DNA from: an uncultured bacterium | GTDB lineage: Bacteria; Planctomycetota; UBA1135 | NCBI GenBank assembly: GCA_937919925.1 | Contig: CALFOT010000093.1 | Span: forward strand, 1 to 56,771 | Length of the DNA stretch: 56,771 bases | Direction of reading: 5' to 3' | In this document: positions 36,423-44,958 of the stretch, piece after piece | Position numbering within the stretch: position 1 is the first letter of the stretch | Layout: each line of letters begins with the position of its first letter | Position numbers and translations under genes: made by a program | The notes under the pieces: generated by a model | The model's database searches: none | Seen by the model: the letters and a program-made list of their open reading frames with translations, nothing else | Told to the model about the DNA's origin: nothing

Positions 36423-37429
36423 ACTCCCTCTTGCCAAGCAAAGATTTTGAACGCGTCTTGGTAACTGGAGCGGCCGGATTTATTGGCAGTAGTTTGGTGG
36501 ATCGGTTGTTAGCAGCAGGCAAACAAGTGGTCGGCCTCGACAACTTCGATTCATACTATTCCCCAGTCATCAAGCAGCGCAATTTAATCTCCGCCAAGGC
36601 CCACGCGGGGTTTGGGTTCCTTGAGGGTGACATCCTTAACCGTGACCTGCTCGCGCGCCTTTTCGAGGATCATAATTTTGACGTGGTGGTGCACTTGGCA
36701 GCACTAGCTGGCGTACGTCCTTCTATCCAAGACCCGGCTGCCTACTTCCACAACAACGTCAATGGCACCATGAATTTGTTGGAGTGCGTGCGTCACCATC
36801 CCGGCCAACGCTTTGTGATGGCTTCTTCTTCTAGCGTGTATGGCAACCTGCTGGAGTCTCCTTTCGGCGAGGATTGTGAAACCGCGAAACCGGTTTCACC
36901 CTACGCTGCAAGCAAGAAAAGTGGCGAAGTCTTGGCCCATTGTTACCACCACTTATATGGGGTGCCGATTACTCTACTGCGCTTCTTCACCGTTTATGGG
37001 CCGCGCCAACGTCCCGAAATGGCAATCGCAAAATTCATTCATCGCATCCGCAACGGCGAGGCCATCACCATGTTTGGCGACGGCAACTCGGCACGCGATT
37101 ACACTTACATCGCCGATATCACCGCCGGCATTTACAGTGCGATGCTGCGCTGCTCAAACTATTCCATTTACAACCTGGGCAACTCCTCACCGGTTTCTCT
37201 GAAAGAGATGATTGCTGCCGTCGGACGCGCTTGCGCAAGCGTGCCAAGCGTGCAAATCCAGGACGATCAACCAGGAGATGTGCAGCTCACTTGTGCCGAT
37301 ATCACGCGCGCGGCTTTGGAACTTGGCTACGCGCCTGAAACCAGCCTTGACGACGGCTTGCGTAGCTACTTGCGCTGGCTTGATGCACACAATGGAAGTG
37401 GCGCGAAGGAACAAGAACGCCAGCAATGA
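36419..37429 (+). CDS. NAD-dependent epimerase, probably UDP-glucuronate 4-epimerase
   Basis: 336 residues, SDR fold with VTGAAGFIGSSLVDRLL. LDNFDSYYSPVIKQRN, HLAALAGVRPSIQDP, SSSSVYGN, YAASKKSGE (YxxxK) and GPRQRPEMAIAKFIHRI resemble the UDP-glucuronate 4-epimerase group that makes UDP-galacturonate. Substrate assignment within SDR epimerases is not certain. ATGA overlaps link it to glmS and to the next epimerase. Confidence 0.85.
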   Translation: MNSLLPSKDFERVLVTGAAGFIGSSLVDRLLAAGKQVVGLDNFDSYYSPVIKQRNLISAKAHAGFGFLEGDILNRDLLARLFEDHNFDVVVHLAALAGVRPSIQDPAAYFHNNVNGTMNLLECVRHHPGQRFVMASSSSVYGNLLESPFGEDCETAKPVSPYAASKKSGEVLAHCYHHLYGVPITLLRFFTVYGPRQRPEMAIAKFIHRIRNGEAITMFGDGNSARDYTYIADITAGIYSAMLRCSNYSIYNLGNSSPVSLKEMIAAVGRACASVPSVQIQDDQPGDVQLTCADITRAALELGYAPETSLDDGLRSYLRWLDAHNGSGAKEQERQQ

Positions 37430-38355
37430 ATGATTTAGACCTAGTCGTGGGTGGTTGTGGCTTTATTGGCTCCCATATGGTTGGCGCGCTGTTGCAAGCT
37501 GGGCGCAGAGTGCGGGTAGTCGATGATCTCACTACCGGCTACACCTACAACCTGCGTGATATGGATTGCGAATTCATTCGCGGCGATGCGGCAAATGAGC
37601 AAGTTGCGGCCAAAGTGTGTCAGGGTGTGGCCCGAATTTTTCATCTTGGTGCGCGCCCGAGTGTGCCGTGGAGTTTCCAGCACCCCGCACTCGCTTACCA
37701 CGCCAACCACGCAACCACGCTTGCTTTAATCGAGGCCGCAAGTCAGGCCGGGGTGCAACGCTTGGTGTTTTCCTCGAGCTCGGCAATTTATGGCGATTCA
37801 CTCGAATTGCCCAAGACCGAGGATATGGCACCCGCGCCGCAATCGCCTTATGCCGAACATAAGTTAGCCGGTGAAGTGGCACTGTTCCAAGCTGCAACGG
37901 CTGGCCGCTTGGAAGCCGTCAGCCTGCGCTACTTCAACGTCTACGGCCCACGCCAAGATCCAAGCTCGCCTTACAGCGGCGTGATTTCTTTATTTGCGAA
38001 GTGGCTGCAAGAACAGCGTGATCCCACTTTTTTTGGCGACGGTCTGCAAACACGTGATTTTGTTTATGTTAGCGATGTGGTCAAAGCCAACTTACTCGCT
38101 GCCGAGGCCGTGTTGCCCTCTTTGGCTCCGGTTTACAACGTGGCTTCCGGAACCAGTATCACGATTAACGAGTTATGGAATACCCTGTGTATGGTTGCCT
38201 GCCGTGCGGCTGGTACTCCAACTTTTCTGCAAGCGCGCCCCGGCGATGTGCGTCACTCCAGCGCAAGTCTGGCAAAAATCCAGGCGCAACTAGGGTTTGT
38301 GGCCGACGTGGATTTGCGTTCCGGACTGGAGCATACCCTGGCTTCCCTTGCCTGA
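37426..38355 (+). CDS. NAD-dependent sugar epimerase (SDR, UDP-glucose/GlcNAc 4-epimerase-like)
   Basis: 309 residues. GGCGFIGSHMVGALL is the NAD loop. SSSSAIYGDSLELPKTEDMAPAPQSPYAEHKLAGE gives Ser/Tyr/Lys (YAEHK). RYFNVYGPRQDPSSPYSGVISLF resembles the WbpP/GalE 4-epimerases. It closes the accB-accC-UXS-glmS-epimerase run; 47 bases then separate it from the convergent protease gene, with no clear terminator. Confidence 0.85.
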   Translation: MNDLDLVVGGCGFIGSHMVGALLQAGRRVRVVDDLTTGYTYNLRDMDCEFIRGDAANEQVAAKVCQGVARIFHLGARPSVPWSFQHPALAYHANHATTLALIEAASQAGVQRLVFSSSSAIYGDSLELPKTEDMAPAPQSPYAEHKLAGEVALFQAATAGRLEAVSLRYFNVYGPRQDPSSPYSGVISLFAKWLQEQRDPTFFGDGLQTRDFVYVSDVVKANLLAAEAVLPSLAPVYNVASGTSITINELWNTLCMVACRAAGTPTFLQARPGDVRHSSASLAKIQAQLGFVADVDLRSGLEHTLASLA

Positions 38356-38402
38356 GGCTGAGCCTTCCCTTACCGCTTCCACTCGCCACACGTTCAGGAG
38401 CG

Positions 38403-39806
38403 TTATTGTGCCCGCTGCATGCGCTGCAACATTGCGGGATCGTCGAAAGTAAGGCGCCCTTTCATGGTTTTATTATCCACACTCAAGCCCTTTTTAATCC
38501 ACCACAGGTTCAAGCCGGCGAAATCGAAATCAGGCCCGTTCATCAGTTGAATTAGCTGCTTTTGCGAGGTAACCCGAATCCAGCCGTCGCCCTTTTCCTG
38601 GTTTAGCAAGTGCACCGCAAGAATCAAATCCTTGGGCTCCAAACCGAGGCGATCGGCACTTGTGTCTTTAAAAACTCCAGTAATTTCTAAGACGGAGTAA
38701 CGTGTGGGCCAAGGCGATTCGCCATCATCGATAAATTGCTCTTTCCCCTCGGATAAAAATCCTAGCAAACCAAACGCGTCGCGATGTTCGGCGCTGGCCA
38801 AAGTAATGTTGGCCACCCGGCGAAGGTCGTCCCGTTCGAAGTCGATGACTACGGAATCTCCTGGTTCGTAAACGAGCATCGCGCTACGAAACTCAACCCC
38901 AGTTAAAACCGTTTCGCCATCCACCGCAACAACCCGGTCGCCAGCCATCAAACCAACTTGGGCGGCGGGGCCACGCGGGTGTACGGCTTCAATGATTGGA
39001 GCGCCAGACTTGCCTAAAACAAAGCCCATCCACACGTGTGGTTCAAACAAACTATTGCGCAAGATTTCATTCACGCGCGCAACCGGAATGGCATAACTAA
39101 TACCGTCAGCAGCCTCCAAGGTGGCACTATTAATGCCAATGAGATGGCCATTGATATTGAGCAATGGGCCACCGGAGTTGCCGGGATTGATGGCCGCATC
39201 GGTCTGCAGCATGCCATTTAAGCGCTTGGTGCCCGAACCGCCAATGTTGCGCACCAAAACATTGCGGTGCACGCCCGAAAGAATACCGGAAGTTACCGAG
39301 TAGGAATTACCGTAGGCCGTGCCAATCGCGATGACCTTTTCGCCAATCAGCAAGTCTTCATCAGCAGCACGCACGATCGCCGGATATTCTTTGTCGGCTT
39401 CAATTTTCAACAAGGCCAAATCCCACTCTACATCAACACGCACGACCTTGGCATAAACCATCTCGCCGTTGGCAAAACTCAGAACGATGAGCAAACTGTC
39501 GACGGTGTTGTTGTCATCGGGGCGCACCACATGGGCATTGGTAATGACGAATCCGCGTGAGTCAATCACCACCCCACTGCCCTGACTAGTTGGTTCGCCT
39601 AGCGGCGCCAAAAAATCAGACGGGTTCAGAATAGTGGTAGCGGCGGGGCGCAAATACACATCCACGCTCACCACCGATGGCCCCGCTGATTGAAATACCT
39701 GTGCTTCTGGAGTGACCCGTTTGCCAAACATACCAGCCAAATCGGAAGCCTCTAAGGGCTCCTGAGCAAACAAAGGCAATAACGACAAAAGCAGGGCGGG
39801 AATCAT
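38403..39806 (-). CDS. HtrA/DegP-like serine protease with two PDZ domains
   Basis: A secreted 467-residue trypsin-like protease. Signal peptide MIPALLLSLLPLFAQ. Catalytic triad H92 (ITNAHVV), D129 (EWDLALLKI) and S211 (INPGNSGGPLL), so it should be active. A first PDZ domain follows (about 255-325), and a second at about 370-450 is likely but divergent. It is expected to handle misfolded envelope proteins. It is divergent from the secreted-protein gene at 40003. Confidence 0.94.
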   Translation of the reverse strand: MIPALLLSLLPLFAQEPLEASDLAGMFGKRVTPEAQVFQSAGPSVVSVDVYLRPAATTILNPSDFLAPLGEPTSQGSGVVIDSRGFVITNAHVVRPDDNNTVDSLLIVLSFANGEMVYAKVVRVDVEWDLALLKIEADKEYPAIVRAADEDLLIGEKVIAIGTAYGNSYSVTSGILSGVHRNVLVRNIGGSGTKRLNGMLQTDAAINPGNSGGPLLNINGHLIGINSATLEAADGISYAIPVARVNEILRNSLFEPHVWMGFVLGKSGAPIIEAVHPRGPAAQVGLMAGDRVVAVDGETVLTGVEFRSAMLVYEPGDSVVIDFERDDLRRVANITLASAEHRDAFGLLGFLSEGKEQFIDDGESPWPTRYSVLEITGVFKDTSADRLGLEPKDLILAVHLLNQEKGDGWIRVTSQKQLIQLMNGPDFDFAGLNLWWIKKGLSVDNKTMKGRLTFDDPAMLQRMQRAQ

Positions 39807-39913
39807 CAGCGAGAAGCAACACCAAGAGGCCTGTGGCGGAGGTTTTAGGAGTGTACGGCCGCCATGTTACTTAGGCAGGAGGAAATCACTGGGCCAGATC
39901 GTCAATTTAGACC

Positions 39914-39944
39914 GAATATTGCTGTTTCTAGAGCGGCAATATTC
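39914..39944. promoter_or_regulatory. Inverted repeat GAATATTGC-N13-GCAATATTC
   Basis: Perfect 9-bp arms (39914-39922 and 39936-39944) in the divergent region between the HtrA-like gene and the gene at 40003. The symmetric AT-containing arms are typical of an operator; in RNA they could also form a hairpin. Confidence 0.5.
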
Positions 39945-40002
39945 CGCTAGGCTGGTAAGGCGCTATTTGCGTTACCGGCCTCGCCTCACCCACAACACCA
40001 TC

Positions 40003-41010
40003 ATGCTCCTGGAAACTCTTTTTTGCACCATCCTTTGTGGCAGTGTCCCAGCTGGCTCTGGGGATTTGGCGGTGCCGCTCACCCACAAGCGTTACCGCGA
40101 CTGGACCATCGAATTGCCGCAAGAAACTTTCACCGCGGTAGGCGAGCAGATCTTACTCGTGGATGGCAAATATCGATTTGCCGCCCACATGGAAGGCAGT
40201 AATTTGCTCCTCGATTTGGATGGCGATGGCGCAACGGATGTGCGCATCAGTGGCGAAGAAGGCAGTGCTTTATTGCGCCATGAAGATGGCTTCCGCTATG
40301 CCATCCGTCTGAAAAGCACTCCAAACGGCTGGTACTTTGCTAGTAGTGGCGCCCAAGTGGGCACTCTCAACGGCCAACGTCTTGCTTTGATAGACCAGAA
40401 TAATGATGGCTATTTCGGCGAAGTTGGGGTGGACGCAGTGGTGGTGGGCCCCGGCAAAATTGCAACCTGGTTAGGCGACACTTTGCTGGTAGATGGCCAC
40501 CTGCAAACCTTGCAGTTCCACGCCACTACCCAACAAATCACCTTGAGTGATTATGTTGGCGAAACCGGCAGCCTCAATGTGACCGCAGGTTTTTCTGGTA
40601 AGGGCAAAATTCTGTCTGCGGTGGTGCGCAGTTTAGACGGCAAACACTGCTTTGAATTAGCCAACCACGAGGGTTTGGTGCAGGTGCCGATTGGTCGCTA
40701 CCGGATTGCCTCTGGCAAGATTGGATTAGGAGAACAGGCGGTAAAAATTGCTCCCGGCACTGCAGCCTCACTGCAAGTGGATGCTCAATCTCAGCAGGAA
40801 ATCACGTGGGGTGGTCCGGTGCGCGCCGAGTTTGAATTCCAACGCTCCGGTGAACAAATCGCCTTCTCGCCAGAACACGTTTGGTACTACGGTTCCTCGG
40901 GTGAGGAATACGTGCAATGGAAGCCGGTTGGGAAATCACCGGTGTTCAAAATCATCGACAGCACGAGTCATCTGGAGGTGGCCAGGGCAGTTTTCCCTGG
41001 CAGTTGCTGA
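40003..41010 (+). CDS. Secreted protein of unknown function, ending at an in-frame TGA
   Basis: About 335 residues up to the TGA. The ATG at 40003 gives a signal peptide (MLLETLFCTILCGSVPAG). The body is beta-rich with EF-hand-like loops LDLDGDGATDV and DQNNDGYFGE that may bind calcium. I do not recognise a named family. After the TGA (41008-41010) the same frame continues as coding-like sequence for 44 codons to a TAA at 41143-41145, ten bases before the next gene. The true protein may therefore be longer, or the gene may carry a nonsense mutation or base error. See the separate finding. Confidence 0.72.
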   Translation: MLLETLFCTILCGSVPAGSGDLAVPLTHKRYRDWTIELPQETFTAVGEQILLVDGKYRFAAHMEGSNLLLDLDGDGATDVRISGEEGSALLRHEDGFRYAIRLKSTPNGWYFASSGAQVGTLNGQRLALIDQNNDGYFGEVGVDAVVVGPGKIATWLGDTLLVDGHLQTLQFHATTQQITLSDYVGETGSLNVTAGFSGKGKILSAVVRSLDGKHCFELANHEGLVQVPIGRYRIASGKIGLGEQAVKIAPGTAASLQVDAQSQQEITWGGPVRAEFEFQRSGEQIAFSPEHVWYYGSSGEEYVQWKPVGKSPVFKIIDSTSHLEVARAVFPGSC

Positions 41011-41145
41011 GGTACAGGTTTTGTACCGGTCGCCGTGAGCGTACCGGCCAACCTTGAAGTAGCCGTTGAAATGCTGGAACAGAACTGGGCCTTCGGTAGC
41101 ATTACCGGTGCACCTCGCAGCGTTGACCTTAGCGAAGAATTCTAA
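41011..41145 (+). other. Coding-like in-frame extension after the TGA of the preceding gene
   Basis: 44 codons (beginning GTGFVPVAVSVPANLEV, ending RSVDLSEEF) followed by TAA. The codon choice matches the neighbours. A small hairpin GGTAC-AGGTTTT-GTACC directly follows the TGA. Confidence 0.55.
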
Positions 41146-41155
41146 CTACGCGTTA

Positions 41156-43468
41156 GTGTCGTTTTTCTCCACCTTTAGAATCGCCATCGGTTTGGCGATG
41201 GCTGCGCTAGTGCTTCCAGCTCACGCTGCAGCACAAGAGGGTGGCCGCTTCCCGGTCCGCGTGGTTGCTGGCCGGCTACTGTTTCAGTGCGATATCTCCA
41301 CGCCTACCAGGCGCATTCCGGTGAACTTATTTCTGGATTTGGATACCGCCTGCGGGTTGCAGTTGCACAACAAAGCAGCAGCTCCACTCGGTACCGAAAC
41401 AGAAGACGGCCAGCAAATCGCCATCACTTTGCACTTCCCTGATTTTCGGATTAGCGTGCCCTCGCGCGAACATGGCGATGAAAAGTACTTGGATGATTTC
41501 ACCAAATATCACAGTGCCGAAATGGGGGAGAACGCGGTCGTCGGCACTCTCGGCGCGGAGGTACTCAAGGACTATCATCTAGTTTTTGACATCCCCAATG
41601 GCTACGTCGAATTGTCGCCTGCGCATCAACATGCTGCCGCAAGTTTGCAGCAACAAGAAGGTAGCGTCACGGTAGCGGTCACGGTGGTCAATGATTTGGT
41701 GTGGCTTCCGGTGATTCTGCGTGATCATCGGCAGCGCGCCTTAGCTTTGGGCGGTTCCCGCTATGACAGCATGATCGATCGCGAACTCGCCGCTGCATTG
41801 GGAGCGCCCGCCGGCGACATCGGTGCTCTGAAAATCGGCTCACTCGATTTAGCCGAGTTTGTCGCCTTCCGACCAGAGGAATTGGTGCAAGTGCACCCCG
41901 ATCGTGCTGTCGGCATCGTTGGCATCAATGTGTTTGAATCGATGCGCATTGAAATAGACCGGGTGAATCTATGGGCGCGCTTGACGCCCAGTGCCGCACC
42001 TGAATTCCCGGTCGCTGATTTGGATTTTTTCCGCGCGCGCCTCACCGAAGAAGCCTTACCACTTGAAGCCTACTTGGAAAAGTGGCCGGCCTCACGGTTG
42101 GCGGCCGAAGCGGCCGAGTTGCTGCTATGGATGCGGGTTGATAATGGTGGCACCACCGAGCAAATTCGCACCGCCATGCAATTGCGCAATGACCACGTTG
42201 CAAAAGATTTGCGCGCCACTGCAGCCTTGGATTTGATGAAAGTGTTGGGCGAAGAGGGGTGGCCAGAATATTTGCTGTTGGCGGGGGAGGTTGGTGTGGA
42301 ATTTGGACGCGATGACCGTTACCCGGAGGCCGTCCACAAAATTCATGCTCTGCTGGGCGAGGTTTTCCTTGAGCAGGGCAATCGCGAAGAAGCATGGCGT
42401 CATCTGCTGTCGGCAGCATTTGGTCTGCCAGAAGACGGGATGATTAATTTGAATCTTGGCCGCTTCTACGAACAGCAAGGCCGCTATCGACGCGCCTTCT
42501 CGCGCTTTGTGCAGGCGGCTATTCAAGCGGAAAGTGGGCCGCAAGCGTTGGAGGCTCTGCAAAGAGTGCAACCCCATTTGGCAGATGAAGAACCTTTCTC
42601 GGTGGATCTTGTGGAGCGCATGATTGAGGGCAAAGTCATGAACTTTGGCGCTGCTGCCAAGTACGAGGCGGATCCTGAAACCGCAACAAACCGAGTGGTG
42701 CTGATTGAGTTTTTTACCAATGGCAACTTTGGCGATGGCAAAGCTGGCGCCATCGCCGGCGCTTTGGCAAATGAAGCTCTCCTCAGTCATTTCAAGGATG
42801 GGCCTGCTGCGTTTTTGTCTTACCACTTACCAAACCGTGGCCTGGAGCCGCTCGTAAACCCTTATGCCATCGAGATTGCCGCTGAGCGCGGCGTGCACGA
42901 TGCAGCTTTCCATATTGTCGATGGCGTCAAGGCGGGCCCAGGCGCAGGACGCCTCGGCGACCGCGAAAAAATCTACCGTGAAGTGCGCACACTTGCGCAT
43001 AACGCGCTGAAGCAAGGATCTGCTTGGAAATTAGAGATCGTCGATTTGGAAGTCACAGATGGCATCGTCCGCGGCAAGGTGGTGGTCGATGCAGAGAGTA
43101 TGGAAGCGGTGAGGAAACGGCGCCTATGCGTGGTGCTGGCCGAACGTGGGGTGTTGTACCCAGGATTATCCTCCACTGTGATCCATCGGATGGTGGCCCG
43201 CGCTGCACTCACACCCAGTGCCGAAGGGGTGTGGACCCAGTTCGAAAAAAACCACTTCGAATACTCCTTTGAGCAAGCGCTGGAAAAAGTCAGCCTGAGC
43301 AACGAAGCCTACCTCAAACAAGCCATGGCGGATGGTGTGGGGCAAACGGTCATCATGTCGACCACAATCGATCCCAACCAAGTGAGCATCGTGGCCTACT
43401 TACGCGACCCATTCAGCGGCACCATCGAACAAGCTGTACAACAAGATTTTGCAGAGGTTCCACAATGA
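41156..43468 (+). CDS. Secreted protein with aspartyl-protease-like, TPR-like and thioredoxin-like regions
   Basis: About 770 residues. The GTG at 41156 gives a clear signal peptide (MSFFSTFRIAIGLAMAALVLPAHAAAQ-like, cleaved after an Ala run). Residues about 25-280 resemble a retropepsin/aspartyl-protease-like fold in two halves: VNLFLDLDTACGLQL, VVGTLGAEVLKDYHLVFDI and VGIVGINVFESMRIEID. The canonical DTG is DTA. A helical TPR-like stretch follows (about 280-470), then a thioredoxin-like region (VVLIEFFTNGNFGDG, FLSYHLPNRGLEPLVNPYA) in which the CxxC cysteines are missing. It overlaps the next gene by ATGA and so is linked to the MoxR cluster. Confidence 0.72.
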   Translation: MSFFSTFRIAIGLAMAALVLPAHAAAQEGGRFPVRVVAGRLLFQCDISTPTRRIPVNLFLDLDTACGLQLHNKAAAPLGTETEDGQQIAITLHFPDFRISVPSREHGDEKYLDDFTKYHSAEMGENAVVGTLGAEVLKDYHLVFDIPNGYVELSPAHQHAAASLQQQEGSVTVAVTVVNDLVWLPVILRDHRQRALALGGSRYDSMIDRELAAALGAPAGDIGALKIGSLDLAEFVAFRPEELVQVHPDRAVGIVGINVFESMRIEIDRVNLWARLTPSAAPEFPVADLDFFRARLTEEALPLEAYLEKWPASRLAAEAAELLLWMRVDNGGTTEQIRTAMQLRNDHVAKDLRATAALDLMKVLGEEGWPEYLLLAGEVGVEFGRDDRYPEAVHKIHALLGEVFLEQGNREEAWRHLLSAAFGLPEDGMINLNLGRFYEQQGRYRRAFSRFVQAAIQAESGPQALEALQRVQPHLADEEPFSVDLVERMIEGKVMNFGAAAKYEADPETATNRVVLIEFFTNGNFGDGKAGAIAGALANEALLSHFKDGPAAFLSYHLPNRGLEPLVNPYAIEIAAERGVHDAAFHIVDGVKAGPGAGRLGDREKIYREVRTLAHNALKQGSAWKLEIVDLEVTDGIVRGKVVVDAESMEAVRKRRLCVVLAERGVLYPGLSSTVIHRMVARAALTPSAEGVWTQFEKNHFEYSFEQALEKVSLSNEAYLKQAMADGVGQTVIMSTTIDPNQVSIVAYLRDPFSGTIEQAVQQDFAEVPQ

Positions 43469-44958
43469 GTGCGAAGCGCTGGGCTTCTTTGCTGGCTGAG
43501 CTAGACGCACTCAACCAATCGGCCGCGCGGGTCTTACAACGCACACGCTTTACGGCTTTGTGCTTCACGGCCATGCGGCGCTTTCTATGGACGCCCGCAA
43601 TGGTGCTCGGCGGCTGGGTGGTTTTGCAAGTGTTGAGCCGACTCTTTGAGAGTGAGTTGTTGCGCACCGGGTGGTTGCCTTGGCTGTGTATTGCGGTCGC
43701 CACTTTGGTGATGAGAGTGGTGCAACAATCCTTGAGCGCCCGCGCCGCCAAAGTCGATCGCGCCCATGCCATTGGCGAATGGGATCTGCAGCTGCGCTTG
43801 GCCGACCGACTCATTGCCGCCGATGATTTTCTTCATCACCAGAGCCGTTCCGCGTTTATGGAAGCCGCCATCGAAGATGCTGCCATCACTATTGAACGTA
43901 CCCGCCAAGCGCATTTGCAGTTTGAATCGCCGCGTGCGCGTCTCGCAACGTTCACGATTCCGTTGCTGGCTGCCGCCCTACTCCTGCTCACCGGCAGTGT
44001 GGCTGGCGACTGGCACTCGCAAGGAATCACGCCCTCTCAGGATGTGAGTGTGGAACTTCCAGCGGCTAACGTGCAGGTGGAAAATCTACCGGAAACCGAT
44101 TCACCAGCGCACGAAAATCTGCGCTACGAGAGTCAGAGCGACAAACAAGCGCCCTCCAGCGAGACGGCGGCCGTCGCCGAAACGCGCGCCTATGCCACCG
44201 AGCTTGAGGAGAAGAGCAAAGAATCGGCAGGCAAAACTGGAAATGGCCGTTCCGCTGCAGCCCAAGCTTCTACCGGTGCGGGAAGTTCGCAAGGAACTCC
44301 TTCCCAGCAAGGCCAAATTTCGAAACCTGGCAAGGAAAAAACCAAAGCCAAACAAAAACCAGCTGCGCAACAGAAGCCGCACAAACAAGAAGACACGCCA
44401 AAGAAAAACGAAGAGCAAGAATCGGGCGCCACGGCAGGGCGCGGTTCTTCGCGCGGCTCCAACCGCAATCCAGCGAGTTCGGAATGGGCCAGCAAGGATC
44501 ACGTCAACACTCCCGACGACGATAACCTGGAAGAAGAAGAGGAAGCCGAAGATGAAGAAGAAGAGCAAGAGGCGCGTGGCGGCATGCAGCCTAGCCTGCG
44601 CGATCGTCGTCCGCCTGTCAGCCGCGATTTAATGATTGGCTTCGGCAATCAGCCTAGCCCGGATGCGAACGGCCGTGGTGGTCCTTCGCAGCCAAAAAAA
44701 TCGCGCGGCACGGCTTCTTTGGTGCTCGGAGTGCCGATTCCGGATCGCATCAAGGGACAACCGAATGCCGGAAAAACCAAAATCACCCAAGAACGGGTGC
44801 AGCCAAAATCCGAGGCGGGGGTGGCGCTCGATGCCGCAAACCGCCCAGCCCGCGTGGCACCCGGATCGGCTTTGCAGCGCCAGGAACTCGAACCCTGGAT
44901 GCGCAGCCTAGTCCGCGATTATTTCCTCGCGCAACGTCAACAAGTCAAGAAACCATGA
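43465..44958 (+). CDS. Membrane protein with long charged low-complexity region, MoxR cluster
   Basis: 497 residues. The N-terminus has two or three hydrophobic segments (MVLGGWVVLQVL, LPWLCIAVATLVMRVV and FTIPLLAAALLLLTGSVAG). The middle (about 200-380) is a Lys/Gln/Glu/Ser-rich, probably disordered tail with an acidic run (LEEEEEAEDEEEEQEARGG). The last 18 residues (WMRSLVRDYFLAQRQQVKKP) look helical. I assign no family; proteins of this shape accompany MoxR/BatA clusters in several planctomycete genomes as I recall (DUF4175-like), which is not verified. Overlaps MoxR by ATGA. Confidence 0.78.
   Translation: MSAKRWASLLAELDALNQSAARVLQRTRFTALCFTAMRRFLWTPAMVLGGWVVLQVLSRLFESELLRTGWLPWLCIAVATLVMRVVQQSLSARAAKVDRAHAIGEWDLQLRLADRLIAADDFLHHQSRSAFMEAAIEDAAITIERTRQAHLQFESPRARLATFTIPLLAAALLLLTGSVAGDWHSQGITPSQDVSVELPAANVQVENLPETDSPAHENLRYESQSDKQAPSSETAAVAETRAYATELEEKSKESAGKTGNGRSAAAQASTGAGSSQGTPSQQGQISKPGKEKTKAKQKPAAQQKPHKQEDTPKKNEEQESGATAGRGSSRGSNRNPASSEWASKDHVNTPDDDNLEEEEEAEDEEEEQEARGGMQPSLRDRRPPVSRDLMIGFGNQPSPDANGRGGPSQPKKSRGTASLVLGVPIPDRIKGQPNAGKTKITQERVQPKSEAGVALDAANRPARVAPGSALQRQELEPWMRSLVRDYFLAQRQQVKKP

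Noticed and set aside
39880-39900. TGGCCC-N5-TTTC on the minus strand as a third sigma-54 promoter, for the HtrA-like gene
   Set aside because: It has 8 of 10 core bases, but the nearly invariant GC of the -12 element is TC and it lies far (about 80-90 bases) from the start codon.
4736-39973. Shared 11-mer CGCTATTTGCG upstream of genes at 4839 and 40003
   Set aside because: Hundreds of repeated 11-mers are expected by chance in a window of this size.
41011-41027. Hairpin after TGA as a SECIS element for selenocysteine
   Set aside because: The loop AGGTTTT resembles that of fdhF-type SECIS, but the stem begins directly after the TGA instead of about 11 or more bases later, and no sel genes are in view. 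Kept only as one explanation in the TGA finding.
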